A DNA stretch of 64,000 nt. Origin: Acidobacteriaceae bacterium (GTDB taxonomy: Bacteria; Acidobacteriota; Terriglobia; Terriglobales; Acidobacteriaceae). Below are positions 17,565-26,856 of this stretch, in pieces (position 1 is the stretch's first letter; each line of letters begins with the position of its first letter). The DNA lies in assembly GCA_030041515.1 (NCBI GenBank), contig JASHNS010000004.1, positions 1-64,000 of the forward strand, given 5' to 3'. The notes below the pieces were generated by a model that saw nothing but the letters and a program-made list of their open reading frames with translations, searched no databases and was not told the DNA's origin. Both the position numbers and the translations under genes were made by a program.

Positions 17565-18416
17565 TCAGCTCGCCTTCCTGCGCGGGTGCGCGGCCCGGTG
17601 CGCCGCCGCTGTTGCCCGCTGCGGCGGCTTCTTCGGCGGAGCCTTGCTTTCCTGCTGGGCCAGGCTCTTCTTCAGCGCCTCCATCAGATCGATCACCGGC
17701 GCCATCTTCTTCTTCGGCTGCTTCGCCGGAGCCGGCGCCTCGCCCTGCTTGCTTTCGATCAGCTGCTCGACGCGCGACTCGTACTCGTCTTTGTACTGCT
17801 CGGGGTTGAAGTCGCCCATGAGCTGCTTCATAAATTGTTCAGCCAGCTCCGTTTCGGCCTTCTTTGTCTCGACTTCCGGCTGGTTCTCAAACTCCGCGAC
17901 GGCTCGGATCTCTTCCGGATAGTAGAGCGTGTGCAGCACCAGCCCCTTCTCGTAGGGCCGGATCATCACGATTTGCTCCCGCTGGTGGAGGGTGATCTTC
18001 GCGATGGCGCCCACCTTCAGGTGGTCCATCCCCTGTCGGATGAGCGCATAGCCTCGCTTCCCGGCGTCCTCCGCCACGCTGAAGTACGAGGTCTGGAAAT
18101 AGAGCGGGTCGACTTCCTGGAGCTTCACGAACTGGAGGATCTCCATCGTCTCCGAGGACTGCGCCTCCAGCGCCTTCAGCTCGTCGTTGGTCACCTGGAC
18201 GTACTCGTCCTTGCTCACGGGATAGCCCTTCACCAGCTCGCTGCGCTCCACCACGCGCTCGCAGTGCGGGCAGTAGAGTTGCTGGCGGATGCGCGTGCCG
18301 CAGACGGCGTGAATTTGATTGAAGCTGACGTGATGCTCGCGTGCCGCGACGTACAGCCGAATCGGCACCGAGATCAACCCGAAGGAGATGTAGCCCTTCC
18401 ACACTGTCGAAGCCAT
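17565..18416 (-). CDS. ku: Non-homologous end-joining protein Ku
   Basis: The 283-residue bacterial Ku starts ASTVWKGYISFGLISVPIRLY and contains the Ku core: VSFNQIHAVCGTRIRQQLYC, CPHCERVVERSELVKGYPV and YFQTSYFSVAEDAGKRGYAL. A lysine/alanine-rich tail follows (after residue 225, ending HPRRKAS), as in Ku proteins that bind and slide on DNA ends. It homodimerises on double-strand ends and recruits LigD. I start at ATG 18416; the upstream in-frame extension overlaps the xerC coding sequence and is not Ku-like. No ligD gene is in the window. It is 67 bp downstream of xerC. Confidence 0.95.
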   Translation of the reverse strand: MASTVWKGYISFGLISVPIRLYVAAREHHVSFNQIHAVCGTRIRQQLYCPHCERVVERSELVKGYPVSKDEYVQVTNDELKALEAQSSETMEILQFVKLQEVDPLYFQTSYFSVAEDAGKRGYALIRQGMDHLKVGAIAKITLHQREQIVMIRPYEKGLVLHTLYYPEEIRAVAEFENQPEVETKKAETELAEQFMKQLMGDFNPEQYKDEYESRVEQLIESKQGEAPAPAKQPKKKMAPVIDLMEALKKSLAQQESKAPPKKPPQRATAAAHRAAHPRRKAS

Positions 18417-18483
18417 ACGGCAAGTGGGATGCAGCTGGTTTGGTGGCTGGTTTTTCGCGTTGTCGATTCGCCGTTGCTTCGCC

Positions 18484-19419
18484 CTACTTCGCCCGCGGAT
18501 GCGTCCGGTCGTACACCGCCGCCACCTGGCCCACCGTGAGCTGCGTGTATCGCTGCGTGGTCGAGAGGCGCGCGTGCCCCAGCAGCTCCTGGATCGCGCG
18601 CAGGTCCGCGCCCTCCTCCAGCATGTGCGTGCCAAAGGCGTGCCGCAGCGTGTGCGGATGCACGTCCGCCGGAAGCCCGTGCGCCAGCGCGATTTGTTTT
18701 ACGATTCGGCCAACGCTGCGCGTGGTCAGCCGCCCGTTGCCGCGCAGTCGAGCATTCAGTAACAGTGCCGGTGACGATTTGCCGGCGGCCTTCAGTTTTG
18801 CTTCGCGTCCCGGCAGATACGCGCGAATCGCCTGCGCCGCCGCATCGCCGAGCGGCACCAGACGCTGCTTCTTCCCCTTGCCGCGCACCAGAATCGCCTC
18901 ATTCGCCCACTGAATGTCCCCGAGATCGATGCCGACCAGCTCCGCGTTGCGGATGCCGCATCCATAGAGCAGCTCGAAGATGGCGCGATCCCGCTCCGGC
19001 CAGGCGGCGGTGTCGTCGTCCGCGTTTTCGACCACGCGGTTCATCTCCTCGATGGTCGGCACACGCGGCAGATGCTTTGGCAGCTTCGGCGTGGAGACCA
19101 GCGCCGCCGGGCTCTGCTCCACCACGCCCTGCCGCGCCAGCCATTTGAACCACGAGCGGATGGCCGCCAGCGCGCGCGCCACCGACGCCTTGCCCAGACC
19201 GCGCCCGTACAGCTCGCCGAGATAGGCGCGAATCTGCTGATGCTCGATTCTAGCGATGGCCAGCCGCGTGCCGTATTGTTTCGCCAGGAAGTCGGCAAAG
19301 CCGCGCAGCTCGCGCGCGTAGGCCCTGACTGTGTGGGGGCTGGCATTGCGCTCGGTGGCGAGCATAGCGAGGAACGCTTCCACCTGTCGCGCCGCTTCGG
19401 ATTTTTGCTTCTCGCTCAT
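18484..19419 (-). CDS. xerC: Tyrosine recombinase XerC-like
   Basis: The 311-residue site-specific recombinase has an N-terminal SAM-like DNA-binding domain (residues 10-95) and a catalytic domain with the full set of residues: Arg in [13 protein letters not shown], Lys in [25 protein letters not shown], and [14 protein letters not shown] with the nucleophile Tyr. It normally resolves chromosome dimers at dif together with XerD. A close paralogue lies immediately upstream, so the pair fits XerC and XerD; which is which is inferred from overall resemblance. No dif site was recognised. Confidence 0.88.
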   Translation of the reverse strand: MSEKQKSEAARQVEAFLAMLATERNASPHTVRAYARELRGFADFLAKQYGTRLAIARIEHQQIRAYLGELYGRGLGKASVARALAAIRSWFKWLARQGVVEQSPAALVSTPKLPKHLPRVPTIEEMNRVVENADDDTAAWPERDRAIFELLYGCGIRNAELVGIDLGDIQWANEAILVRGKGKKQRLVPLGDAAAQAIRAYLPGREAKLKAAGKSSPALLLNARLRGNGRLTTRSVGRIVKQIALAHGLPADVHPHTLRHAFGTHMLEEGADLRAIQELLGHARLSTTQRYTQLTVGQVAAVYDRTHPRAK

Positions 19420-19459
19420 CGCGCAGTGGCCTTTTGTCCTGTTCCGAAATCGACGAACA

Positions 19460-19618
19460 ACATTCCTCAGGGGCTAAAGCCCCTTCATTTGGGCGCCCTT
19501 GCGGCACGACTGAAGTCGTGCCCTGATACAAGGCGGGGGGGGTGAGGGTCGTGCCTCCCACCCTGTCGCAAAGGCTGCAACAAGGGTGGGGCACCCAGGA
19601 CGCGTGTTCTGATACAAA
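19460..19618. repeat. REP-like palindromic repeat cluster
   Basis: The 307-bp gap between the two recombinase genes holds several short palindromes in a row: GGGGCTAAAGCCCC (19469-19482), GCACGACTGAAGTCGTGC (about 19503-19520), and a CCCACCCT / AGGGTGGG pair (19557-19564, 19583-19590). Phrases of the type CCTGATACAA recur twice. Stem-loop repeats of this style are common in Acidobacteriota intergenic DNA; this is recalled knowledge, not a search result. No gene is supported here. Confidence 0.75.
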
Positions 19619-19672
19619 GCCAAAGGCCCCTCCTGCAGCGGCGCCATGGAAGAAGGATTCATCGCCAACTCG

Positions 19673-19747
19673 CCAGCAGGCTTTTCGCTGGCCGCCTTTC
19701 TGCTGACCGGACTTTCGCTGGCCGGTTCATATCTGGCCGCCGCTTCG
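19673..19747. repeat. 15-bp tandem repeat array, locus 4 (five units), overlapping the xerD 3' end
   Basis: Units begin at 19673, 19688, 19703, 19718 and 19733; an example is CTGACCGGACTTTCG. The last units run into the upstream Xer gene, which is read on the minus strand, and encode its final residues (LRSGGQI) and stop. Confidence 0.9.
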
Positions 19748-20662
19748 CAGCTTCGCACGCGGATGATGCTCGCGATGCACCGCCTTGAGCCGGCCCAGCG
19801 CCAGATGCGTGTACACCTGCGTGGTGGCAATGTCCGCGTGGCCCAGCAGCGTCTGTACCGTGCGCAGGTCCGCGCCGCGCTCCACCATGTGCGTGGCGCA
19901 GCTATGCCGCAGCTTGTGCGGGCTGGCGTGCTGGTCGCTCTGCTTCACCAGATGCCACACCCATCCGCGGCTGAGCGGCTGCCCGCGCGCCGACAAAAAC
20001 AGCCGGCTCGATGCGCGCCGCTCGAGCGCCGGCCGCCCGTGTTGCAAATACTCCTGCAAAGCCGCGACTGCCGGCTGCCCCAGCGGCACGATGCGCTCCT
20101 TGTCGCCCTTGCCGCGCACCAGCGCGCGACCCGCCTCCAGCGAAAGATCGGCGACGTTGAGTCCGGTGAGTTCGGAAACCCGCAGCCCCGCCGCATACAG
20201 CAGCTCCAGAATGGCGCGATCGCGCAGCGCTACCGCATCGGCCTGGGGATGATCGGCGGCGAGCGCTGCCCGCTCCAGCATCCCACCCACTTCGCTCACC
20301 GCGAGCGATTTCGGCAGCACCTTCCACGTCGCCGGCGATTCGAGATTCAGCGTGGGATCGCGGCGGATGCGCTGATCGAGCAGCAGCCATTTGTAGAAAC
20401 CGCGCAGGCACGAGAGCTTCCGCGCCGCTGAGCGCGACTCGACTCCATGCTTCTTCAGGTGCTCCAGGAAGCCGGCGACGAGGGCCTGGGTCGCGTCGAG
20501 CAGCGTCGCGGGCTGCTCCTCCAGGAACTCCGCAAACTGCAGCAGATCGCGCTGGTACGCCTCGCAGGAAAGCGGCCGCAGCCCCTTTTCCACCCGCAGA
20601 TAGGCGAGATACTCGCGGAGAAGCTCCGCATTCCCGCGCTCGGATTGGGCTGGGCGCACCAC
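19727..20662 (-). CDS. xerD: Tyrosine recombinase XerD-like
   Basis: This is the second 311-residue Xer recombinase. The N-terminal core-binding domain is at residues 10-95. Catalytic motifs are AAGLRVSELTGLNV (Arg), VRGKGDKERIVPLG (Lys), HKLRHSCATHMVERGADL (His/Arg) and LLGHADIATTQVYTH (His, Tyr). It starts with GTG at 20662, 57 bp after the aminopeptidase stop. The family usually ends near HPRA; here the extra tail KLRSGGQI is encoded by a 15-bp repeat array, so the repeat has replaced the natural end of the gene. Confidence 0.87.
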   Translation of the reverse strand: MVRPAQSERGNAELLREYLAYLRVEKGLRPLSCEAYQRDLLQFAEFLEEQPATLLDATQALVAGFLEHLKKHGVESRSAARKLSCLRGFYKWLLLDQRIRRDPTLNLESPATWKVLPKSLAVSEVGGMLERAALAADHPQADAVALRDRAILELLYAAGLRVSELTGLNVADLSLEAGRALVRGKGDKERIVPLGQPAVAALQEYLQHGRPALERRASSRLFLSARGQPLSRGWVWHLVKQSDQHASPHKLRHSCATHMVERGADLRTVQTLLGHADIATTQVYTHLALGRLKAVHREHHPRAKLRSGGQI

Positions 20663-20719
20663 ACTTCGATGATCGAAGAAGCCGCGCGCCCCGCACAGTA
20701 CCCAGTCAGGTTCGGGCCG

Positions 20720-23320
20720 CTATTGGCCCGCCGCCCACTTCTCCAGGTTTGGCCCCTGCGCCGAGCGCAGCTGCACGCACTGGTCAATCGAGTCCTCCGC
20801 GCGCTGCAGGGCATCGCTCGATGCGGGCACCGGATGCGCGGTGAAGAAATCGACTACCTCCTGCTTCTTCTGCTCGCTGCAAAAGACGCCGGTGGCGCCG
20901 ACGAGGTAGCCGCCCATCGCCGTAGTGAATTGCTTCTGCACCTCATTCCAGTTCTGCTGGATGAAGTTCCACGCCACATTGCGCGTCTGGCGCTGGCCGA
21001 GCGGGGCCATGAACTCGAAGATCGCGTCCTGATTGCGCACCTTGCCGGAGATGGCATACTCCATGGCGCGGCGCTCGAGCGCAGGATCGCGAAATTCCGA
21101 GAGCAGTCCCAGCGCAGTCTCTTTCATCTGGGGATTGTCCGACGTCTCGTACACGTGCTGCAACTGGTCGAAGTACGCTGCGTCGCCGTGAATCGCCGCC
21201 AGCGACGCCGCGGTCTGCGCCAGGGTGGGATCGACCGAGCCCGGATTGGTGAAATAGCCCGACGCCATCTGCTTCGCCTGCGCGATGATGTCGGGATCTT
21301 CTCCCTGGAAGCCGAGGACGGCGAAGAGCGTGGCGCGCAGCTCCTTTTGGTTGGGAGTATCCGACGGCGATGGCGCGCCCAGCTTGTCCCACTCCGGCCT
21401 GAAGGTCTTGCGCACCCAGGCGGCCAGCGTCTGGCGCTCCTGCTCGTTGCCGGCGATGCTGTTGGCGATGGTGCCCAGCGGACTCACGGCCATGCCAATG
21501 ACCGTCGCGTTCGGATCGTCTTTCACCGCGGCGACTAAATCGAGGTAGTCGCCCACCGACGCCTGATCCGCGTGCACCTCGGCCCACTCATTGCCGAGCA
21601 GGCTGATCCGTTCTGCCGGGGTCAACTGCGTCTCCACATCCGACACCAGGGTGCGATAAACGTCCTCCGGCAGCGCATATCGGTAGTAGCCCTTGCCCCC
21701 CGCATCCGGGAAAAACGGCGACGCGTGCGGAATCGCGAGCGACTGCTGCTCCTCGCTCATTACGTCGCATTTCTGCTGGTGGTTCGGCTCGCCGAAGCAG
21801 ACCGGGATCGTCCATTTCTGCCGCACCGCCACCTCGATCGTGGGATTCAAGTAGAACCGTTGCTGGGTGACCTTCACCGTCCCATTCACCGGCTCGCCAA
21901 AGGTGAGCATGGGCACGCCGGGCTCGGCGATGAAGCTTTCGAGGATCTTGTCTACCGGGAGGTGGCTGGCCGCGGCCTGCGCGTTCCAGAAGTCCTCAGC
22001 AGTGGCATTGCCGAAGAGGTGCGCCTCGAGATAGTTGTGCACGCCCTTGCGGAAGACCTCGGGCGTCTCATAATTCTCGGTCATCGAGAGCACCGCGGCG
22101 GCCTTGCCGTAGCTGATGGCGTCGAACATCTGGTTGATCTGGTCCGGTGTGTTGGCCTCGGCGCGGATGGGCCGCGTGATCTTCTGCGCATCGTAGTTCA
22201 ACGATCCGTTCAGCCCGAAGAATCCGCCGCCGACGGCGCCCTGCTCCAGATGCCACTCCGGTTTCCACGCGCCGGCCGCCTTGGTCTCCATCCAGGTGGC
22301 AAAGCCCTCGTTCAGCCAGATATTGTTCCACCACTGCATGGTGACCATATCGCCGAACCACTGGTGCGCCATCTCATGGGCCACGTCGATGGCGACGTTC
22401 TGCTCCTCGCCCAGCGTTGCAGTCTTTGGATTCACCAGCAGCGCTGTCTCGCGGAATGTGATCGCGCCGAAATTCTCCATGGCGCCGGCTTCGAAGTCGG
22501 GAATGCCGATCAGATCCAGCTTGGGCATCGGGTATTTGATCCCGAAATACTGGTTGTAATAATGCAGGAAAAACTCAGCTCCGGACAGCGCGAAGTGCTC
22601 ATACTGCGCGTTGCCCGGCGTGGCGCACACACGAATCGGCGTGCCGTCGCTCTGCCCGGAAATGCAGTCGAAATTCCCGACCAGGAAGGCGACCAGGTAC
22701 GTCGACATCTTTGGCGTGGTCGCAAACTGCACAGTGTGCTGGTCCGGGCCAGGTCCCGGCGTGTCGGAGATCGCATTCGTGTTCGAGATCGCCATGTCGC
22801 CCTTCGGCGCCACCAGCGTCACGCTGAACGTCGCCTTGAAGGCCGGCTCATCGAAGCTGGGGAAGGCGCGGCGCGCGTCAGTGGATTCGAACTGCGTCAC
22901 CGCCAACCGCTGCGTCGGCGTCTTCGACAGATAAAAGCCGCGCAGTTTGTCGTTGAGGATGCCGCTGTAGTCGATGTGCAGCGTGAGCGGGCCGGCGGGC
23001 AGCGGGTTATCGAAATGGAGGGTCGCCTGCTGATTCGCGGGATCTTCGGTGACGGTTGCCGGCATCTCCTGCCCATTCACAGTTGCCGTGACTTTGCTGA
23101 ATTTGATCTCGAGCGCGTTCAGCGTGATTTCGTTCGCGGGCTGCTGCATCTGCACGTCGATCGACTCCACGCCTGTGAAGGTCGCGCTGTTCAGGTCGGG
23201 CGTCAGCTGCAGCGTGTAGTGCTCAGGCACCACGGTTTGCGGAAGCCGCTGGCCCCACGCGCCAGAGGCGAGAACCACAAAAAGGCAGGGAACGACGCGG
23301 CGGAGTCCGAAAGAGTTCAT
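20720..23320 (-). CDS. Exported M1-family zinc aminopeptidase
   Basis: The 866-residue gluzincin has a signal peptide (RRVVPCLFVVLASGAWG) and an N-terminal beta domain. The substrate-recognition GAMEN motif appears in AGAMENFGAITF. The zinc site is HEMAHQWFGDMVT with the distant glutamate in WLNEGFATWMETK. A long alpha-helical ERAP1-like C-terminal domain follows (about residues 530-860). It removes N-terminal amino acids from peptides, probably in the periplasm. I start at ATG 23320 because the signal peptide begins there; codons upstream run into the TGATCACTG repeats. It is the gene before xerD. Confidence 0.93.
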   Translation of the reverse strand: MNSFGLRRVVPCLFVVLASGAWGQRLPQTVVPEHYTLQLTPDLNSATFTGVESIDVQMQQPANEITLNALEIKFSKVTATVNGQEMPATVTEDPANQQATLHFDNPLPAGPLTLHIDYSGILNDKLRGFYLSKTPTQRLAVTQFESTDARRAFPSFDEPAFKATFSVTLVAPKGDMAISNTNAISDTPGPGPDQHTVQFATTPKMSTYLVAFLVGNFDCISGQSDGTPIRVCATPGNAQYEHFALSGAEFFLHYYNQYFGIKYPMPKLDLIGIPDFEAGAMENFGAITFRETALLVNPKTATLGEEQNVAIDVAHEMAHQWFGDMVTMQWWNNIWLNEGFATWMETKAAGAWKPEWHLEQGAVGGGFFGLNGSLNYDAQKITRPIRAEANTPDQINQMFDAISYGKAAAVLSMTENYETPEVFRKGVHNYLEAHLFGNATAEDFWNAQAAASHLPVDKILESFIAEPGVPMLTFGEPVNGTVKVTQQRFYLNPTIEVAVRQKWTIPVCFGEPNHQQKCDVMSEEQQSLAIPHASPFFPDAGGKGYYRYALPEDVYRTLVSDVETQLTPAERISLLGNEWAEVHADQASVGDYLDLVAAVKDDPNATVIGMAVSPLGTIANSIAGNEQERQTLAAWVRKTFRPEWDKLGAPSPSDTPNQKELRATLFAVLGFQGEDPDIIAQAKQMASGYFTNPGSVDPTLAQTAASLAAIHGDAAYFDQLQHVYETSDNPQMKETALGLLSEFRDPALERRAMEYAISGKVRNQDAIFEFMAPLGQRQTRNVAWNFIQQNWNEVQKQFTTAMGGYLVGATGVFCSEQKKQEVVDFFTAHPVPASSDALQRAEDSIDQCVQLRSAQGPNLEKWAAGQ

Positions 23321-23342
23321 GCGGAACCTCGGGGATGACAAT

Positions 23343-23405
23343 GTCAACTGATAACAATAGCAGGGGCAGCCGATCACTGATCGCTGACTGCTGATCACTG
23401 CTCTA
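23343..23405. repeat. TGATCACTG-type repeat, locus 1
   Basis: Closely spaced variants of CTGATCACTG and CTGATCGCTG lie between the aminopeptidase start and the glk stop. The final 15 bases (CTGATCACTGCTCTA, 23391-23405) include the glk stop and are identical to 39471-39485 at the pstA stop. Confidence 0.85.
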
Positions 23406-24425
23406 TCGGGATGCCGCTCGGACAGACTTCCCGCTGATCTCCGCGGCGCGCGCTTCGGCAAACGCCGCTGCGCCCATCAGCGCGCACCGGCTTTCCAGAA
23501 TAATGTGCACCGGGGTCTGCACCAACAGCTCGGCCAGGCGTCCCTTGTCGGTAAAGGCGCGCATAAACGCGCCGCCCTTCATCGTCTTCACGATCTTGGG
23601 CGCGATGCCGCCGCCCAGATACATCCCGCCGGTCGCGAGCACCTTCAGCACCATGTTGCCCGATTCGGCTCCATAGGCTGCGGCGAACATCTCCAGCGTT
23701 TTCGCGCATAGCTCGCTGCCGCCGTGCTCGCCCACTTCGCCGATGACGGCGTTCGGATCTTCTTCCGCCATGCGCGCCTGCAGCCAGGCCGGCTCCGCCA
23801 TGCCCTTCACGTCGCGCAAAAACCGGTAGATGTTCGTCACGCCCTGCCCGGAGACGACGCGCTCCCAGCTCACCCGGCCGCCCAGCTTCTTCATCAGATA
23901 CGCCAGCAGCTCCACTTCCAGTTCGCTGCGCGCGGCAAAATCGCAGTGGCCGCCCTCCGACGCCATCGGCATATGCGACTTGCCGTTCCACACCAGCACG
24001 CCCTCGCCCAGGCCGGTCCCGGCACTGACCAATGCGCGATTTCCTACCGCCGCCGGATCGCCCTCGTTCAGCGTGAGAATCTGCTCCGGCTTCAACTCCG
24101 GAATTCCGTATCCGTTCGCCTCGAGATCGTTGATGAGGAAGAGGTGCTGAATGCCGAGCGACGTGGAAAGCTCGCGGCTGTCGAGCACCCACGGCAGATT
24201 TGTCAGCCGCAACCGCCCGCCGCGCACCGGCCCCGGCACGCCGAAGCACGCGGCCGTAATCTCCGGCGCTTCGCTCTCCAGCAAAAATCGCCGGACGATT
24301 TCTTCGAGGCCCGCAAATTCCTGCGCCGGGAAGCGCTCTTCGCGAATGTGGACCAGCTGACCGCGCTCGAATCCATACAACGCCAGCTCCACCTTGGTGC
24401 CGCCCACGTCCCCGGCCAGAATCAT
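23403..24425 (-). CDS. glk: Glucokinase (PF02685 family)
   Basis: The 340-residue kinase phosphorylates glucose with ATP. The phosphate motif is AGDVGGTKVELAL (residues 4-16). FGVPGPVRGGRLRLTNLPW, LINDLEANGYGI, VSAGTGLGEGVLV and ASEGGHCDFA follow, which are the standard Glk motifs rather than those of ROK kinases. It overlaps the pgl stop by four bases (ATGA), so it is translated with the first steps of the pentose phosphate pathway. The TAG stop lies in a dispersed repeat. Confidence 0.94.
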   Translation of the reverse strand: MILAGDVGGTKVELALYGFERGQLVHIREERFPAQEFAGLEEIVRRFLLESEAPEITAACFGVPGPVRGGRLRLTNLPWVLDSRELSTSLGIQHLFLINDLEANGYGIPELKPEQILTLNEGDPAAVGNRALVSAGTGLGEGVLVWNGKSHMPMASEGGHCDFAARSELEVELLAYLMKKLGGRVSWERVVSGQGVTNIYRFLRDVKGMAEPAWLQARMAEEDPNAVIGEVGEHGGSELCAKTLEMFAAAYGAESGNMVLKVLATGGMYLGGGIAPKIVKTMKGGAFMRAFTDKGRLAELLVQTPVHIILESRCALMGAAAFAEARAAEISGKSVRAASR

Positions 24426-25225
24426 CGTTCGATCTCCAGAAAGCCGCTACCCTGCTGGTTCACCGGGGGCAAATTCGCCGCCGCGGTCCTGTCCAGCAAG
24501 AATAGCAGCCGCCCGTTCCGCGGCTGGATCAGCTGCGAGGGCAGGGTCTCCGGCTCGTAAGGACCCTGGAGGACGCGGCCCAGCGGATCAGCTTTGTCCG
24601 CGCCGTCGATCAGGAAAAATACGTCGCGCGCCGCGTTGATCACCGGCCAGGTCAGCGTGACGCGGTGGCTCTGCTTCTGCTGCGGCACCTCGTTCGCGAC
24701 AGCAATCCGCCCCATCGAGTGCAGCGCCTCAGTATGCGGGAACAGCGACGCCGTATGCCCGTCCGGCCCCATGCCCAAATGCACCACGTCGAAGATGGGA
24801 ACCTCCGCTCCCTCGAGGCGAAAGTGCCCGCGAATGGCGGACTCATACCGGTCGGCCGCTTCCTCGGGCGCGAGTTCGCCCTCAATGCGGATGACGCGCT
24901 CCGCCGCCAGCGGTACCCGCTGGAGCAAAAGCTCGCGCGCCGCGCCGTAATTGCTGTCAGGATTGTCCGGCGGCACGCACCGCTCGTCGACCCAAAACAA
25001 CCACAGCCGATCCCAGGCGATGGCGCCGCGGTACGGCCCGTGGGGATCGGCGAGCAGCGAGAAGACCAGCTTCGGGCTGTTGCCGCCGGAAAGCGCAATG
25101 CGCGCCACGCCGCGCGCCGCCACGGCCGACTGAATTTCCTGGACGAAATGTTCCGCGACGGCGCGGTTCAGAGCATCGCGGTCATCGAAAACGCGGTATT
25201 CAGCACGAATCGTTCTCGTCATCAT
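24422..25225 (-). CDS. pgl: 6-phosphogluconolactonase (SOL/DevB type)
   Basis: The roughly 267-residue enzyme hydrolyses 6-phosphogluconolactone. Visible motifs are RIALSGGNSPKLVFSLL, LFWVDERCVPPDNPDSNYG, VVHLGMGPDGHTASLFPH and an ALHSMGRIA segment, as in the NagB-like DevB family. Two adjacent ATGs (25225 and 25222) follow a GGCGGAG, so the exact start is uncertain by one codon. It sits between zwf (63 bp upstream, with a hairpin in the gap) and glk (overlapping). Confidence 0.94.
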   Translation of the reverse strand: MMTRTIRAEYRVFDDRDALNRAVAEHFVQEIQSAVAARGVARIALSGGNSPKLVFSLLADPHGPYRGAIAWDRLWLFWVDERCVPPDNPDSNYGAARELLLQRVPLAAERVIRIEGELAPEEAADRYESAIRGHFRLEGAEVPIFDVVHLGMGPDGHTASLFPHTEALHSMGRIAVANEVPQQKQSHRVTLTWPVINAARDVFFLIDGADKADPLGRVLQGPYEPETLPSQLIQPRNGRLLFLLDRTAAANLPPVNQQGSGFLEIER

Positions 25226-25243
25226 CTCCGCCCTGTCTGGGTG

Positions 25244-25283
25244 CCCCACTCTTCTCGTCCTGATTTTGGACGACAGGGTGGGG
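25244..25283. repeat. Imperfect hairpin between zwf and pgl
   Basis: CCCCAC (25244-25249) pairs with GTGGGG (25278-25283), and CGTCC (25256-25260) with GGACG (25268-25272) around a TGATTTT loop. It resembles the GGGTGGGG-type palindromes at 19557-19590. It could attenuate or process the operon message between zwf and pgl, or simply be a REP copy. Confidence 0.55.
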
Positions 25284-25288
25284 AAGAT

Positions 25289-26845
25289 CTACGATTTTGT
25301 CACCGCCGAGTGCCAGCGAATCCCGTCGCGCCCGATGAGCTCGTCGCCACACTCCGGGCCCCAGCTCCCCGCCTCGTAATTCGGAAACGTCTGCGGAAAT
25401 TTCTTCGCCCACGCATCGATCACCGGCGTAAACAGCGCCCATGTGGTCTCCACGCCGTCGCGGTGCGCAAACAGCGTCGCATCGCCCAGCATCGCATCCA
25501 GCAGAAGCCTCTCGTATCCATTGGCAGACGATGCGCCAAAGGCCTGCGCGTAGCCGAAATCCATCACCACCGGGCACACCGCCATCTGCGGCCCGGGCAC
25601 CTTTGCGCCAAAGCGCAGCGAAATGCCTTCGTCCGGCTGAATCCGCATCGTGAGCAGGTTTGGCTGAATTTCTGCGCACCCCCCGTGCGTGTGCCCCTCA
25701 AACAGTAACATCGGCGGTTGCTTAAACTGGATGGTAATCTCCGTTACGCGACCCGCCAGCCGCTTCCCGGCGCGCAGGAAGAACGGAACGCCCGCCCAGC
25801 GCCAGTTCTCGATCTCCAGGCGCAGCGCCGCATAGGTTTCCGTCTGCGACTGCGGATCCACACGCTCCTCTTCGCGGTATCCCTTCACCTTTTTTCCGTC
25901 GACGATGCCTGGTCCATACTGCCCGCGCACGCAATCGAAGATATTGAGCGGCTTGATGGAGCTCCACACTTTGAGTTTTTCGCGCCGTACCGCCTCCGCG
26001 GCAAAGCTCGCCGGCGGCTCCATCGCGATGAACGACAGCAATTCCATCATGTGGTTCTGCACCACGTCCCGGAGCGCCCCGGCTTTCTCGTAAAACGGCC
26101 CGCGGCCCTCGATCCCGATGCTCTCCGCCGCCGTGATCTGCACGTGATCGATGAAATTCCGGTTCCAGATCGGCTCGAAAATCCCATTGGCAAAGCGGAA
26201 GACCAGCACATTCTGCACCGTCTCTTTGCCAAGATAATGGTCGATGCGGAAAATCTGGCTCTCGCTGAAGACCGTATTCACATCGTCGTTCAGCTCCCGC
26301 GCGCTTTCCAGATCGTGCCCGAAGGGCTTTTCGATAATGACGTGCACGCGGCCCACTTCCGGCTTCGCCATGCCGTGCGCGCCCAGCCGGTGCACGATGT
26401 CCGCGAAGTATTCCGGCGCCGTAGCCAGGTAAAACAGCCGATTGCCCCGCGTGCCGGAATCGCGGTCGTACTGCTCCAGCAGTTTCTTCAGGCCCGTGTA
26501 GCCATTGTCGTCGTCGAAATTCATCGCGTGGTAGCCGATCTTTTCGACGAACTCGTCCAGTTTCTCCTCGCCTTCTTTCACACCCCCGAACTCGAGAATC
26601 CCCTGACGCATGTCCTCGGCAAAACTCCTGCCCAGATCGCGGCGCGCCACGCCCACAATACGGAACTGCTGCGGTAACAATCCACCCTGCTCCAGATGGA
26701 AGAGCGCCGGCAGCAGCTTGCGCTTCGTCAGGTCGCCGGAAGCGCCGAAGATCACCACCACCGTCGGCTCGGGAATCCTCTCCTGCACCTGCGCCGTCGC
26801 CTGCTTCACGGCCTCCGGCGAAATTCTCACCTCTGTCGTCGCCAT
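25289..26845 (-). CDS. zwf: Glucose-6-phosphate 1-dehydrogenase
   Basis: The 518-residue enzyme oxidises glucose 6-phosphate. The nucleotide motif is VVIFGASGDLTKRKLLPALF, followed by IIEKPFGHDLESA and the active-site FRIDHYLGKETVQN. Length is normal. A strong GGAGGAAG site precedes the ATG. It is downstream of gnd (56 bp of 15-bp repeat array between) and upstream of pgl, so the complete oxidative branch is co-directional here. Confidence 0.96.
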   Translation of the reverse strand: MATTEVRISPEAVKQATAQVQERIPEPTVVVIFGASGDLTKRKLLPALFHLEQGGLLPQQFRIVGVARRDLGRSFAEDMRQGILEFGGVKEGEEKLDEFVEKIGYHAMNFDDDNGYTGLKKLLEQYDRDSGTRGNRLFYLATAPEYFADIVHRLGAHGMAKPEVGRVHVIIEKPFGHDLESARELNDDVNTVFSESQIFRIDHYLGKETVQNVLVFRFANGIFEPIWNRNFIDHVQITAAESIGIEGRGPFYEKAGALRDVVQNHMMELLSFIAMEPPASFAAEAVRREKLKVWSSIKPLNIFDCVRGQYGPGIVDGKKVKGYREEERVDPQSQTETYAALRLEIENWRWAGVPFFLRAGKRLAGRVTEITIQFKQPPMLLFEGHTHGGCAEIQPNLLTMRIQPDEGISLRFGAKVPGPQMAVCPVVMDFGYAQAFGASSANGYERLLLDAMLGDATLFAHRDGVETTWALFTPVIDAWAKKFPQTFPNYEAGSWGPECGDELIGRDGIRWHSAVTKS

Positions 26846-26856
26846 TGCTTCCTCCG

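Noticed and set aside
18484-20662. Integron or mobile element around the two Xer genes
   Set aside because: Both have housekeeping Xer features; no attC-like sites, cargo genes or transposases are present.
21572-23338. 588-codon plus-strand frame over the M1 aminopeptidase
   Set aside because: Shadow of the aminopeptidase; no motif and no ribosome site.
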